This document shows, piece after piece, positions 51,188-59,139 of a stretch of 64,000 nt of DNA. The DNA is from Szabonella sp046295215 (lineage in GTDB: Bacteria; Pseudomonadota; Alphaproteobacteria; Rhodobacterales; Rhodobacteraceae). The stretch covers positions 1 to 64,000 of the forward strand of contig JBKBNP010000018.1 of assembly GCA_046295215.1 (NCBI GenBank), written 5' to 3'. The notes beneath the pieces are model-generated. The model was not told the origin of the DNA. It was given only the letters and a program-made list of their open reading frames with translations, and ran no database searches. Made by a program: the position numbers and the translations under genes. Position 1 is the first letter of the stretch. Each line of letters begins with the position of its first letter.

Positions 51188-51669
51188 GATCGGCTGAGTC
51201 CCTGCGCGCCGAAGGCCGGATCCTGGTGCTGGTCGCCGCCTCAGGGTCCGCAGCCCTGCTGGCCGGGGCCTTTGCCTTCGAGCATCTGGGCGGAATGCAC
51301 CCCTGCCAGCTTTGCCTCTGGCAGCGATGGCCCCATGCGGCGGCGCTCGTCATCGCGGCGCTTGCCCTGATCTTGGGCACAAGATGGCTGGGCTGGCTCG
51401 GGGCGCTGGCCGCCCTGACCACCGCCGGAATCGCGCTGTTTCACACCGGGGTCGAACGGGGCTGGTGGGAAGGGCTCGCAGGCTGTTCGGGCGGCTCGCT
51501 CGCAGGACTGGACGTCAACGACCTCCTGAACCCGAATGTGGTGCTTGCCGCCCCTGTGCGCTGCGACGCGGTGCCCTGGGAACTGCTCGGCCTCTCGATG
51601 GCAAGCTGGAACGGCATTGCCTCGCTGATGCTGGCACTCCTCTGGGTCGCCGCCGCCCGCCGCGGCTGA
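51184..51669 (+). CDS. dsbB: Disulfide bond formation protein DsbB
   Basis: Reoxidises DsbA by passing electrons to quinone. The 161-residue protein has four predicted helices, a first periplasmic cysteine pair Cys41-x-x-Cys44 (HPCQLCLWQRWPH) and a second loop with two more cysteines (LAGCSGGSL and VRCDAVPWELLGLSM). The start is GTG 51184, overlapping the upstream stop. It shares its transcript with the DedA/YqaA gene. Confidence 0.93.
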   Translation: MRSAESLRAEGRILVLVAASGSAALLAGAFAFEHLGGMHPCQLCLWQRWPHAAALVIAALALILGTRWLGWLGALAALTTAGIALFHTGVERGWWEGLAGCSGGSLAGLDVNDLLNPNVVLAAPVRCDAVPWELLGLSMASWNGIASLMLALLWVAAARRG

Positions 51670-51672
51670 ACC

Positions 51673-52335
51673 CTAGTCGGGCAGCACATCCCGCAGGAAG
51701 GCCAGCGCCACCGACAGGCCGTCCGGCGCGATGCCATGGCCGGTGCCCTCCATCACATGCCCATAGGTCGTAAACCCGGCCGCCGTCAGGGCATTGCCTG
51801 CAAGGCCCATGTCCTGAAACGGCACCACCGGGTCCGCATCACCGTGGATCAGCAGCACGGGCGGCTTCACCACCGCCTCCGCCGCCAGCCGCTCGGGTGC
51901 CAGCAACCGCCCCGAAATCGCCACAACCCCTGCAATTGCAACCGGGCGGCGCGGGGCCACATGCAGCGCCATCATCGCCCCCTGGCTGAACCCCACCAGC
52001 GCCAGCGCCTCCGGCCCCAGCCCTTCCTCGGCCAGTCGCGCCTCCAGAAAGGCGTTGAGATCGGCCTCGGCCCGCACGAGGCCTGCACGGCTTTCGTCCT
52101 CGGACGACCCGTCAAGCCAGGGGATCGAGAACCACTGCCGCCCGAAGGGCGCCCCCGCCACCCGTTCCGGCGCATCGGGCGCCAGAAACACCGTGTCCGG
52201 CAGATGCGGCGCCAGCGGATCGGCCAGCCCCAGCAGATCCGCCCCATCCGCACCATAGCCATGCAGAAAGACCACCATGCGGCGCGCGGCCCCCTTTGCC
52301 GCCCCCCGGCGTCCGAATTGCAATTCTCGCGTCAT
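51673..52335 (-). CDS. Carboxylesterase/phospholipase-family alpha/beta hydrolase
   Basis: A 220-residue serine esterase of the YpfH/acyl-protein-thioesterase group. The oxyanion region is VVFLHGYGADGADLL, the nucleophile Ser is in LALVGFSQGAMMALH, the acid Asp in IHGDADPVVPF and the His in MEGTGHGIAPDG. Substrate unknown. The start ATG 52335 overlaps the stop of the DNA glycosylase gene by 4 bp. It is convergent with dsbB, the two genes lying 3 bp apart. Confidence 0.9.
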   Translation of the reverse strand: MTRELQFGRRGAAKGAARRMVVFLHGYGADGADLLGLADPLAPHLPDTVFLAPDAPERVAGAPFGRQWFSIPWLDGSSEDESRAGLVRAEADLNAFLEARLAEEGLGPEALALVGFSQGAMMALHVAPRRPVAIAGVVAISGRLLAPERLAAEAVVKPPVLLIHGDADPVVPFQDMGLAGNALTAAGFTTYGHVMEGTGHGIAPDGLSVALAFLRDVLPD

Positions 52336-52958
52336 GTGATCCCTTCCCGCCTCGTTTCCACCCGGTAGTAGGCCCAAAGCAGCCGTGCGGCAACCGACCG
52401 CCAGGGTGACCAGGCCGCTGCCATCTGCCGCAACTCCCGCTCCTTCGGGCGGGCCTCCAGGTCAAACAGACGCCGCGCGCTTTCCTGCAGCGCCAGATCG
52501 CCCGGTGCAAAGACATCTGCCCGGCCAAGGCTGAACATTGCATAGATCTCGGCGGTCCAGATGCCGATGCCCGGCAGGGCGGTCAGACAAGCCACGATTT
52601 CCGGATCGTCCATCCTGCGGAGCGCGTCAAAGTCCAGATCGGACCGCGCCAGAGCCTGCGCATAGCGGATCTTCTGGCGCGACAAACCGCAGCCGCGCAG
52701 CGTCTCCTCCGCCGCCTCCGCAACCGCGCCCCGTTCCGCAAGGCCCGCCTCCTCCAGCCGCGCCGTGATGGCCCGGGCCGAGGCAACGCTCACCTGCTGG
52801 CTGACAATCGCCCCCAGAAGGGCGGCGAACCCGTCCGGCCGCAGCCGCAGGGGCACAGGCCCCGTCAGCACAAGCGCCTTGGCAAAGCGCGGCTCGCGCG
52901 CCGCAAGCCACCTCGCCCCTTCGGCAATGCAAGCCTCATCCCGAATGATCCGGCCCAT
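52332..52958 (-). CDS. DNA-3-methyladenine glycosylase II (AlkA-like)
   Basis: A helix-hairpin-helix glycosylase removing alkylated bases. The 208-residue protein carries the HhH-GPD motif LTALPGIGIWTAEIYAMFSL, then the catalytic Asp in RADVFAPGDLALQES, with the DNA-binding region AIVSQQVSVASARAITARL. It lacks the extra N-terminal domain of Escherichia coli AlkA, a short form common in alphaproteobacteria. It is the first gene of a two-gene unit with the esterase. Confidence 0.92.
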   Translation of the reverse strand: MGRIIRDEACIAEGARWLAAREPRFAKALVLTGPVPLRLRPDGFAALLGAIVSQQVSVASARAITARLEEAGLAERGAVAEAAEETLRGCGLSRQKIRYAQALARSDLDFDALRRMDDPEIVACLTALPGIGIWTAEIYAMFSLGRADVFAPGDLALQESARRLFDLEARPKERELRQMAAAWSPWRSVAARLLWAYYRVETRREGIT

Positions 52959-53018
52959 CTGTCCCCCCTTGTTGAACGCACCCTAGCCGCCGCACTCCTT
53001 GAGGAAAAGCACCTCCGG

Positions 53019-53095
53019 CTTTCACCTTGGCTCAAATACCTCGGGAGAGGCTGCGGGGCGGGTGCGGGGGGCGCCCCTGTCCCGCAGCCTCCCCC
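53019..53095 (-). repeat. Dispersed GC-hairpin/GGTATTT repeat, copy 5
   Basis: On the minus strand: GGAGGCTGCGGGACAGGGGC and a GC-rich complementary segment, then CTCTCCCGAGGTATTTGAGC and CAAGGTGAAAG. It lies in the divergent gap between the glycosylase and MFS genes, pointing toward the glycosylase gene. Confidence 0.7.
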
Positions 53096-53172
53096 CTGCC
53101 CCCGCGCGGCGGATTGTCCCCGGCACAATTTCCCGCTGGACCTCGCACCTTGGCCGGGCCTAAGCCTGTCGC

Positions 53173-54414
53173 ATGAGCCAGACCTCCCCCCTCGCCGCAG
53201 CATCCCTGCCCCCCGATGATACGGTCGCGCGCCGCAACGTGTTCGTTCTCGTGGCGGCCCAGGCGATCCTTGGCGCGCAGATGCCGATGATCTTCACCAT
53301 CGCGGGGCTTGCGGGGCAGACGCTTGCCTCCAATGCCTGCTGGGCCACGCTGTCGATCTCCATCATGGTGATCGGCTCGATGCTTTCGGCCACGCCGCTC
53401 TCGGCGCTGATGCAGCGCCATGGGCGGCGGGCGGGCTTTGTCGCCGGCACGCTCGCAGGCGGCCTCGGTGCGGCCATCGGGGCCTGGGGGTTGCTGACAT
53501 CCTCCTTTCCGCTCTTTCTGCTCGGCGCGCTGTTTTCCGGCACCTATATGTCGGCGCAGGGCTTCTATCGCTTCGCCGCCGCAGACACCGCATCCGAGGC
53601 GTTCCGCCCCAAGGCGATTTCCTGGGTCATGGCGGGGGGGCTCTTGTCGGCGGTGATCGGGCCGCAACTGGTCAAGGTCACGGCGGAATCGATGGTCGTG
53701 CCTTTCCTGGGCACCTATGTCGCGGTGATCGGGCTCAATCTGGTCGGCTCGTTCCTGTTCCTGTTCCTGCGCATCCCCAAACCCCCGGCGCCGAAAACCG
53801 GCGATGTGCCAATCCGCACACGCCTGGAATTGCTGCGCACGCCGCGCATCGCGGTCGCCGTGATCTGCGCGACCGTGTCCTATGCGCTGATGAACCTCGT
53901 GATGACCTCCTCGCCGCTCGCGGTGGTCGGCTGCGGATTCGAAACCGCGGATGCTGCCGATGTGGTGACGGCGCATGTCCTGGCAATGTATGCGCCCTCC
54001 TTCTTCACCGGCCATCTGATCGCCCGCTTCGGGGTGGAACGGATCGTTGCGGCGGGTCTTGCGATCCTTGCCGCCTCCGGGGCGGTGGCGCTGACGGGGG
54101 TGGAACTGTCCACCTTCTTCATCGCGCTGGTGCTGTTAGGGATCGGCTGGAATTTCGGCTTCATCGGGGCAACGACGATGCTCGCCTCCGCGCATGCGCC
54201 GGCCGAACGCGGGCGGATGCAGGGGTTGAATGATCTGCTGGTCTTTGGCGGGGTAACGCTGGCCTCCTTCTCCTCCGGCGGGTTGATGAACTGTTCGGGC
54301 GGTTCGGTGGAAGCAGGCTGGCAGGCGGTCAATATCGCCATGCTGCCCTTCCTCGTGCTGGCGGGCGGCGCGCTGATCTGGCTGGCGCTGCAACCGAAGG
54401 AAAGCCGCGCCTGA
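53173..54414 (+). CDS. Major facilitator superfamily transporter
   Basis: A 413-residue inner-membrane protein with about twelve hydrophobic helices in two halves and a charged central loop (about 205-220). Loop 2-3 reads ALMQRHGRRAGFVAG, resembling the MFS motif A region, and the second-half equivalent is LIARFGVERIVAAG. No substrate can be assigned. Start ATG 53173 (MSQTSPLAAA). It is convergent with bolA, with a dispersed repeat between them. Confidence 0.9.
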   Translation: MSQTSPLAAASLPPDDTVARRNVFVLVAAQAILGAQMPMIFTIAGLAGQTLASNACWATLSISIMVIGSMLSATPLSALMQRHGRRAGFVAGTLAGGLGAAIGAWGLLTSSFPLFLLGALFSGTYMSAQGFYRFAAADTASEAFRPKAISWVMAGGLLSAVIGPQLVKVTAESMVVPFLGTYVAVIGLNLVGSFLFLFLRIPKPPAPKTGDVPIRTRLELLRTPRIAVAVICATVSYALMNLVMTSSPLAVVGCGFETADAADVVTAHVLAMYAPSFFTGHLIARFGVERIVAAGLAILAASGAVALTGVELSTFFIALVLLGIGWNFGFIGATTMLASAHAPAERGRMQGLNDLLVFGGVTLASFSSGGLMNCSGGSVEAGWQAVNIAMLPFLVLAGGALIWLALQPKESRA

Positions 54415-54457
54415 GTTTGGCGGAGCGCGCGCCAAGAGGCGCGCGCAAGCCCTTTTG

Positions 54458-54516
54458 TCCCGGTCCCCGTCAAGGCCGGGGCCCTCGGGTTTCAGATATT
54501 TTTGCCAGGATGAAAG
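54458..54516 (+). repeat. Dispersed GC-hairpin/GATATTT repeat, copy 6
   Basis: CCCCGTCAAGGCCGGGGCCC, then CTCGGGTTTCAGATATTTTT and GCCAGGATGAAAG. The hairpin part is shorter than in other copies. It lies between the MFS gene and bolA, probably working as a terminator region for both. Confidence 0.65.
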
Positions 54517-54531
54517 CCAGGAGCGATCAGG

Positions 54532-54786
54532 TCAGCCCGCGTCGATGGCAAGGGCATGCACCGATCCGAGGATTTCGGGGCCAAGGGCCGCATGGATCGC
54601 GCGGTGCCGCGCGACGCGCGACAGGGGCGCGAGATCCGGCGCACGGATCGCCACGGCGAAATGCGACTCACCCGACCCGTCATCTCCCGAATGACCCGCA
54701 TGCCGGTGGCTTTCATTCACCACCTCCAGCCGATCCGGGCGAAATGCGGCCTCCAGACGGTCACGAATTCGGTCTGCCATGGCCAT
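54532..54786 (-). CDS. bolA: BolA family protein
   Basis: An 84-residue BolA-fold protein, usually a partner of monothiol glutaredoxin in iron-sulfur and iron signalling. It shows VVNESHRHAGHSG (the invariant His residues) and the signature RVARHRAIHAALGPEILGSV near the C-terminus. The start is ATG 54786 or the in-frame ATG 54780. It is divergent from the J-domain gene across 73 bp, an arrangement that suggests shared regulation. Confidence 0.93.
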   Translation of the reverse strand: MAMADRIRDRLEAAFRPDRLEVVNESHRHAGHSGDDGSGESHFAVAIRAPDLAPLSRVARHRAIHAALGPEILGSVHALAIDAG

Positions 54787-54859
54787 TTCGCTGTCAACCC
54801 CCTTCAATCCCTGCCGCTTTGATCTAAACTCCTGCCTCCGAGTCGGAAAGGCAAGACCC

Positions 54860-55498
54860 ATGAGCAACCGCCCCCCCTTCGAGTTCGACATGCGCGTGTC
54901 GGCCGACAAGAAAAAGCGCAAGACCGGGCGGCGGGGCATGTCCGGGGCTTTCGAGACCTCGACGCGGAGCTGCGAATATCCGGGCTGTCAGGAACCGGGG
55001 CTTTACCGCGCGCCGAAAAGTCCCGACCTTCTGGATGAGTTCCTGTGGTTCTGTCGCGACCATGTGCGCGAATACAACCTGAAGTGGAATTTCTTTCAGG
55101 GCAGCAGCGAAGAAGATTTCCAGGCCTTTCTCGAAAAGGACCGGCATTGGGGACGCGAGACCCAGCCTTTTGCCAAGCGCCCCGATGAAGGCCGCGTCTG
55201 GTCGCGGCTGGGGGTGAATGACCCGATGGCCCTGCTTGGCGAAAAGGCGACCCAGAATCCGGGTCGGCAACCGGTCGGCAATGTCACGCGCAAGCTGCCC
55301 CCGCCAGAGCGGAAGGCCATCGAGATACTGGATGCGCGCGACAGCTGGACGAAATCTGAAATCCGCAAACAATACAAGAGTCTGGTGAAGGATCTTCATC
55401 CAGATATGAACGGCGGAGACCGATCCGACGAGGACCGTTTGCAAGAGGTCGTCTGGGCCTGGGACCAGATCAAGGACAGCCGGTTTTTCCGCGACTGA
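54860..55498 (+). CDS. J-domain protein (DnaJ-like molecular chaperone)
   Basis: A 212-residue protein with the J-domain at its C-terminus (about 150-212) instead of the N-terminus. The HPD motif is in VKDLHPDMNGGDRSDEDR, where the loop helps DnaK ATP hydrolysis. The N-terminal part has two cysteines (SCEYPGCQEPGLYRAP) and a later one in WFCRDHVREYN, plus LKWNFFQGSSEEDFQAF. It is a known alphaproteobacterial type found near bolA. Its 3' end overlaps the P450 gene by 29 bp, tail to tail. Confidence 0.92.
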   Translation: MSNRPPFEFDMRVSADKKKRKTGRRGMSGAFETSTRSCEYPGCQEPGLYRAPKSPDLLDEFLWFCRDHVREYNLKWNFFQGSSEEDFQAFLEKDRHWGRETQPFAKRPDEGRVWSRLGVNDPMALLGEKATQNPGRQPVGNVTRKLPPPERKAIEILDARDSWTKSEIRKQYKSLVKDLHPDMNGGDRSDEDRLQEVVWAWDQIKDSRFFRD

Positions 55499-56864
55499 CG
55501 GCCGGGTTGCGCCGGATCACGCGCAACCGGATGCCATCCTTCGCGCGCACGGTCAGATGCGCCACCGGCACCGGAACTTCCCCCGGCAGGGTTTCGAACC
55601 GGAAGGTCCGCAGCAGATGCGCCAGCAGCAATGGCCCCTCCACCATCGCGAAGCCCGCCCCCGGACAGACGCGGGGACCGGCCGAAAACGGGATATAGGC
55701 GTCCCGCGCGCAGGTCCGGCCCTCCTCCGTCTGCCAGCGGTCCGGGTCGAAATCATCCGGCCTGTCCCAGATCCGTGCGTGGCGGTGCAGATGCCAGGGG
55801 CTCAGCACCATTTGCGCGCCCGGTGTCACGTCGCGGTCGCGCAGCCGTTCCGGGCAGCGGTTCTCGCGCACCATCATCGGCACGGGCGGGTAAAGCCGCA
55901 GGGCTTCGCGGAACACATCGCGGGTGAACCGGAGCCGCCCCATCACCGAAAGTCCGGGCGCGTCGGGATCGAACATATCGCCCAGAGCCTCGGATTCGGC
56001 GGCGACCCGGTCCTGAACCTCCGGAAAGAGGGCAAGCAGATAGAGCGACCAGGCGAGCGCGGAGGCCGAGGTTTCATGGCCCGCAAGAAAGAAGATCGCC
56101 ACCTGATCGACCATTTCGGAGGTAGCGAACCGTTCCCCGGTCAGCGGGTCGGGCGTCAGCATGATCTTGGTTGCAAGGTCATCGGGGGCTGTGCCGGCCG
56201 CGATCTGCGCCGCCCGCGCCTCGGTCAGGTCGGTAATGAGGCGGCGGATCGTGGCTGCGGTCTGCCGGGTGCGGGACTTGTGGAACCGCGGAAACCAGCG
56301 GGGCAAGGGCAGGAAGGCCGCGAGATTGAGGATCGGCTGGCTGCGCTGATGGGAACGGAACTCGGTGAACACCCGCGCGGCGGTTTCATGTTCGATGGGG
56401 AGCGAAAAGAGCGTGCGGAAGATCACATCAGCGGCGGCATGGCTGGCCTGTTCCTCCACCTCGACCGTGCCTTCGGGCATGCGGGCGACCGCCACCTGCC
56501 CCGCCGCCCACATGGCGGGGAAAATGTCGCGCAGGCGCACGCCCTCGAAAGCCGGGTCGATGATCCGGCGCTGGCGTTCCCAGGTCTCGCCATTGGTCAC
56601 GAAAACCGAATTGCCCAGAAGCGGGCGCAGCCCCTCGCCAATGCGGTCGGATTTGGGGAAGTCCTGCGGACGTTCTTGCAGGATCAGCCGCACCAATGCG
56701 GGGTCATTGCACAGATAGCTGCGGAAGAAGGGCGTCCGGAACTCCGCCATCCAGGCCCGGTAGAGCCGTTCGGGCTGGGCCGAAAGGATGTCGCGTCGGA
56801 ACAGCCGCAGATAGCGCCAGAGCGGGACGCGGTCAGGCCGGGCCGCAGGTTTGGGGGGTTGCAT
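55470..56864 (-). CDS. Cytochrome P450
   Basis: A heme monooxygenase of 464 residues. It has the I-helix oxygen-binding motif FFLAGHETSASALAW, the ExxR motif in FREALRLYPP, and the heme-binding loop PFSAGPRVCPGAGFAMVEGP with Cys400. No N-terminal membrane anchor is seen, so it is probably soluble and relies on a separate ferredoxin system. Substrate unknown. Its start shares one base with the stop of the upstream membrane hydrolase gene (TGATG), so the two are coupled. Confidence 0.95.
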   Translation of the reverse strand: MQPPKPAARPDRVPLWRYLRLFRRDILSAQPERLYRAWMAEFRTPFFRSYLCNDPALVRLILQERPQDFPKSDRIGEGLRPLLGNSVFVTNGETWERQRRIIDPAFEGVRLRDIFPAMWAAGQVAVARMPEGTVEVEEQASHAAADVIFRTLFSLPIEHETAARVFTEFRSHQRSQPILNLAAFLPLPRWFPRFHKSRTRQTAATIRRLITDLTEARAAQIAAGTAPDDLATKIMLTPDPLTGERFATSEMVDQVAIFFLAGHETSASALAWSLYLLALFPEVQDRVAAESEALGDMFDPDAPGLSVMGRLRFTRDVFREALRLYPPVPMMVRENRCPERLRDRDVTPGAQMVLSPWHLHRHARIWDRPDDFDPDRWQTEEGRTCARDAYIPFSAGPRVCPGAGFAMVEGPLLLAHLLRTFRFETLPGEVPVPVAHLTVRAKDGIRLRVIRRNPAVSRGKTGCP

Positions 56865-58087
56865 CAGGCCGCCATCGACACATGCCCGGAGGTGGCCCGC
56901 TCGATCCGGCTTCTGGACGGGGGACGACCGGCATAGCGTTCGCCCAAGGGCATCGCACCGGCCGTGATACGGAAATAGTCATAGTCCTTCGGTCGGTCGA
57001 AGGCGCAAAGATACTGGAAATGCAGCCGGAAGAAGCGCCAGCGCAATTCGCGCCAGCGGTCGGGCGAGAGCGTCTGCGTGAAGGCCGCCGACATCACCAA
57101 TGGCCAACGCTTGCCGGTTTCGGGCGCAACGCCCGACACCGCGACCGGATCACAGAGCGCGAAGGCACAGCCGTCGCCGGGGGCTGTCACATCGACCCAG
57201 GTCAGTTCCTCACGCTGGCACAGATAGTTCAGATCCGCGCGCAGCCGGTCCGCCCTTGGCAGGAAGGACAGCATCGGAACCACCTGCCCGAGGCTGAGAA
57301 AGGCCAGACGCGGACCCGTCTCCGTCACTTCCCCGGACCGGATCAGATCGGCGAGGATCGAGACCGCCAGATGTGCCCCCGAAGAATGACCGACCACCAG
57401 AACCTCGTCACACTCCCCGCGCAGGGCTGCCGCAATATCGTGGCGCAAGGCCGTCATCCGCGCCTCCAGTTCAACCGGGGTCGCCCCACCCGCCTGCGCC
57501 GAATAGGCATAGTCATGCATCAGGTAATAGGCAAAGAACCGGTTGTCATGCTTGCGGAAGACATGCAGCACGCCCCAGCCTGCCGCCAGCCCGACACTCC
57601 ACCCCGCAATCGCCCCGAACGGTGCGGGCAGAAGCGCCGTGTTGAAAGCCACGAAGCCCAGACAGACGGCAGCCGCAAGCCCGAGCTGAGCCAGCAGGAA
57701 CAGCACCGGATAAAGGGCTGCAATCACCGGCCCCTTGCGCAGCCGCATCAGCCGGAACAGCGCGCCCGAGCCGATATAGGCCCAGGCCGTGCGCAGCAGT
57801 TGCAGATAGGTGGCAAGGATGCCGCTGCCCATCGACCCGCGCACGATGTCGGACCAGACCAGAACCTCGATGTCGGCGTCCGCAGACAGGCCGTCAATCT
57901 CGGTCCGCACATGCCAGCCATAGCGCCCCCTGAGCCGGGCGGGTGCCAAGGCCAGACTGTAGCCCGAAATACCCGCCTGCGCGGCCCCCTCGCGGCGGTA
58001 AAGCTCCCGGTAGCGGCGGGGATGAAAGGGGTCATAGCCGGGGATGTAGAACACCCGCCGCCTGAACCCTGCCGTTTTCGGTTCCAT
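56864..58087 (-). CDS. Membrane-embedded alpha/beta hydrolase-like protein
   Basis: A 407-residue protein I do not recognise by name. It begins with a soluble segment containing RRVFYIPGYDPFHPRRYRE, then two transmembrane helices (about 120-145 and 150-175). The soluble part after them has an esterase-like nucleophile elbow, VLVVGHSSGAHLAVSILADL (G-H-S-S-G, Ser235). The conserved start resembles an oxyanion-hole loop. It looks like a lipid-facing hydrolase or acyltransferase-like enzyme. It is translationally coupled to the P450 downstream. The start ATG 58087 (MEPKTAGFRR) follows GGGGCGAGGC. Confidence 0.8.
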   Translation of the reverse strand: MEPKTAGFRRRVFYIPGYDPFHPRRYRELYRREGAAQAGISGYSLALAPARLRGRYGWHVRTEIDGLSADADIEVLVWSDIVRGSMGSGILATYLQLLRTAWAYIGSGALFRLMRLRKGPVIAALYPVLFLLAQLGLAAAVCLGFVAFNTALLPAPFGAIAGWSVGLAAGWGVLHVFRKHDNRFFAYYLMHDYAYSAQAGGATPVELEARMTALRHDIAAALRGECDEVLVVGHSSGAHLAVSILADLIRSGEVTETGPRLAFLSLGQVVPMLSFLPRADRLRADLNYLCQREELTWVDVTAPGDGCAFALCDPVAVSGVAPETGKRWPLVMSAAFTQTLSPDRWRELRWRFFRLHFQYLCAFDRPKDYDYFRITAGAMPLGERYAGRPPSRSRIERATSGHVSMAA

Positions 58088-58184
58088 GCCTCGCCCCTGC
58101 CCCGCCTGCCGTGAAATCGTCCTGATACCGGATCGTATCATGCCGGAAAAATCAGGCAAAACTATGGGGAAACGGTAAAGTTTG

Positions 58185-58934
58185 TCAGCCGAGCGTGGAG
58201 AGGACCGGAAAGGTTTCCAGAAGATAGAAGGAAAAATCCGAGAACGCCCCGGTGATGAGCGCAAAGCCGACGATCAGCAGCAAGAGCCCCATCACCCGCT
58301 CGATGGTCCGCATATGCCGTTTCAGCCGTCCCATCACCCCCATGGCACGTTCGATGAACAGGGCCGCCAGCAGGAAAGGCAGCCCGAGGCCGAGCGCATA
58401 GACCCCCAGAAGCGTGGTGCCGCGCGTGATGCTCGCCTCGGAGGCCGCAATCGACAGGATCGCCCCCAGTTGCGGGCCGATGCAGGGCGTCCAGCCGAAG
58501 GCGAAGGCAAGGCCGAGAACATAGGCACCGAAGGCCGATCCCCCCTGATCGCCCGCATCGAGCCGCGCCTCGCGGTCCAGCAGCGGAATCCGGAAAACGC
58601 CCAGGAAATGCAGGCCGAAAATGATGACGACGGCCCCCGAGGCTTTCGCAAGAATATCCTGATATTCCAGAAAGAATCGCCCGAATACCGAAGCCGTGAA
58701 GCCGAGGAACAGAAACACCGTCGACAGGCCCAGCACAAAGAAAAGCGCCGGAACAATCACCCGCTGCCGCGCCACGCCAGCCTTCATCTCTCCCATCGAG
58801 ATGCCGCCCATATAGGCAAGGTAAGGCGGAACGATGGGCAGCACACAGGGCGAAAGGAAAGAGAGGATGCCCGCCAGCAAGGCCACGAACATCGCGGGCA
58901 ACAAGGCTGCGTCGATAAGGTCGATTCCGGCCAT
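58185..58934 (-). CDS. ccdA: Cytochrome c biogenesis protein CcdA
   Basis: An inner-membrane thiol-electron carrier moving reducing power from thioredoxin to the periplasm for cytochrome c maturation. The 249-residue protein has six predicted helices and the two conserved membrane cysteines, in SFLSPCVLPIVPPYLAYMGG and in FGWTPCIGPQLGAI. The first helix starts within MAGIDLIDAALLPAMFVALL. It is transcribed alone or with the hydrolase/P450 pair, from which it is separated by 97 bp. Confidence 0.93.
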   Translation of the reverse strand: MAGIDLIDAALLPAMFVALLAGILSFLSPCVLPIVPPYLAYMGGISMGEMKAGVARQRVIVPALFFVLGLSTVFLFLGFTASVFGRFFLEYQDILAKASGAVVIIFGLHFLGVFRIPLLDREARLDAGDQGGSAFGAYVLGLAFAFGWTPCIGPQLGAILSIAASEASITRGTTLLGVYALGLGLPFLLAALFIERAMGVMGRLKRHMRTIERVMGLLLLIVGFALITGAFSDFSFYLLETFPVLSTLG

Positions 58935-59071
58935 TCCCGCCTCTTCTGGTCAGCCCCGGCATATCCCTGTTTCGCGACCGCGTCACCGGGACATCGCGTC
59001 ACATTCCCGTGGTCTTGTGCGCGGAGGCTTGATGGGGAGATGCCTCCGGTGCCCCTTCCGTCCGCATGCAG

Positions 59072-59099
59072 GAAGGGCGCGGAACGATCCGCGCCCTTC
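59072..59099. terminator. Perfect 12-bp hairpin downstream of rne
   Basis: GAAGGGCGCGGA acga TCCGCGCCCTTC, 41 bp beyond the rne stop. A TTT follows on the plus strand but no T-run follows on the minus strand. It may serve the rne transcript as a 3' stabiliser or non-canonical terminator. Confidence 0.6.
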
Positions 59100-59139
59100 T
59101 TTCGCTCATTCCGTCACCGATGCCACAAGCCGGTGAGCC

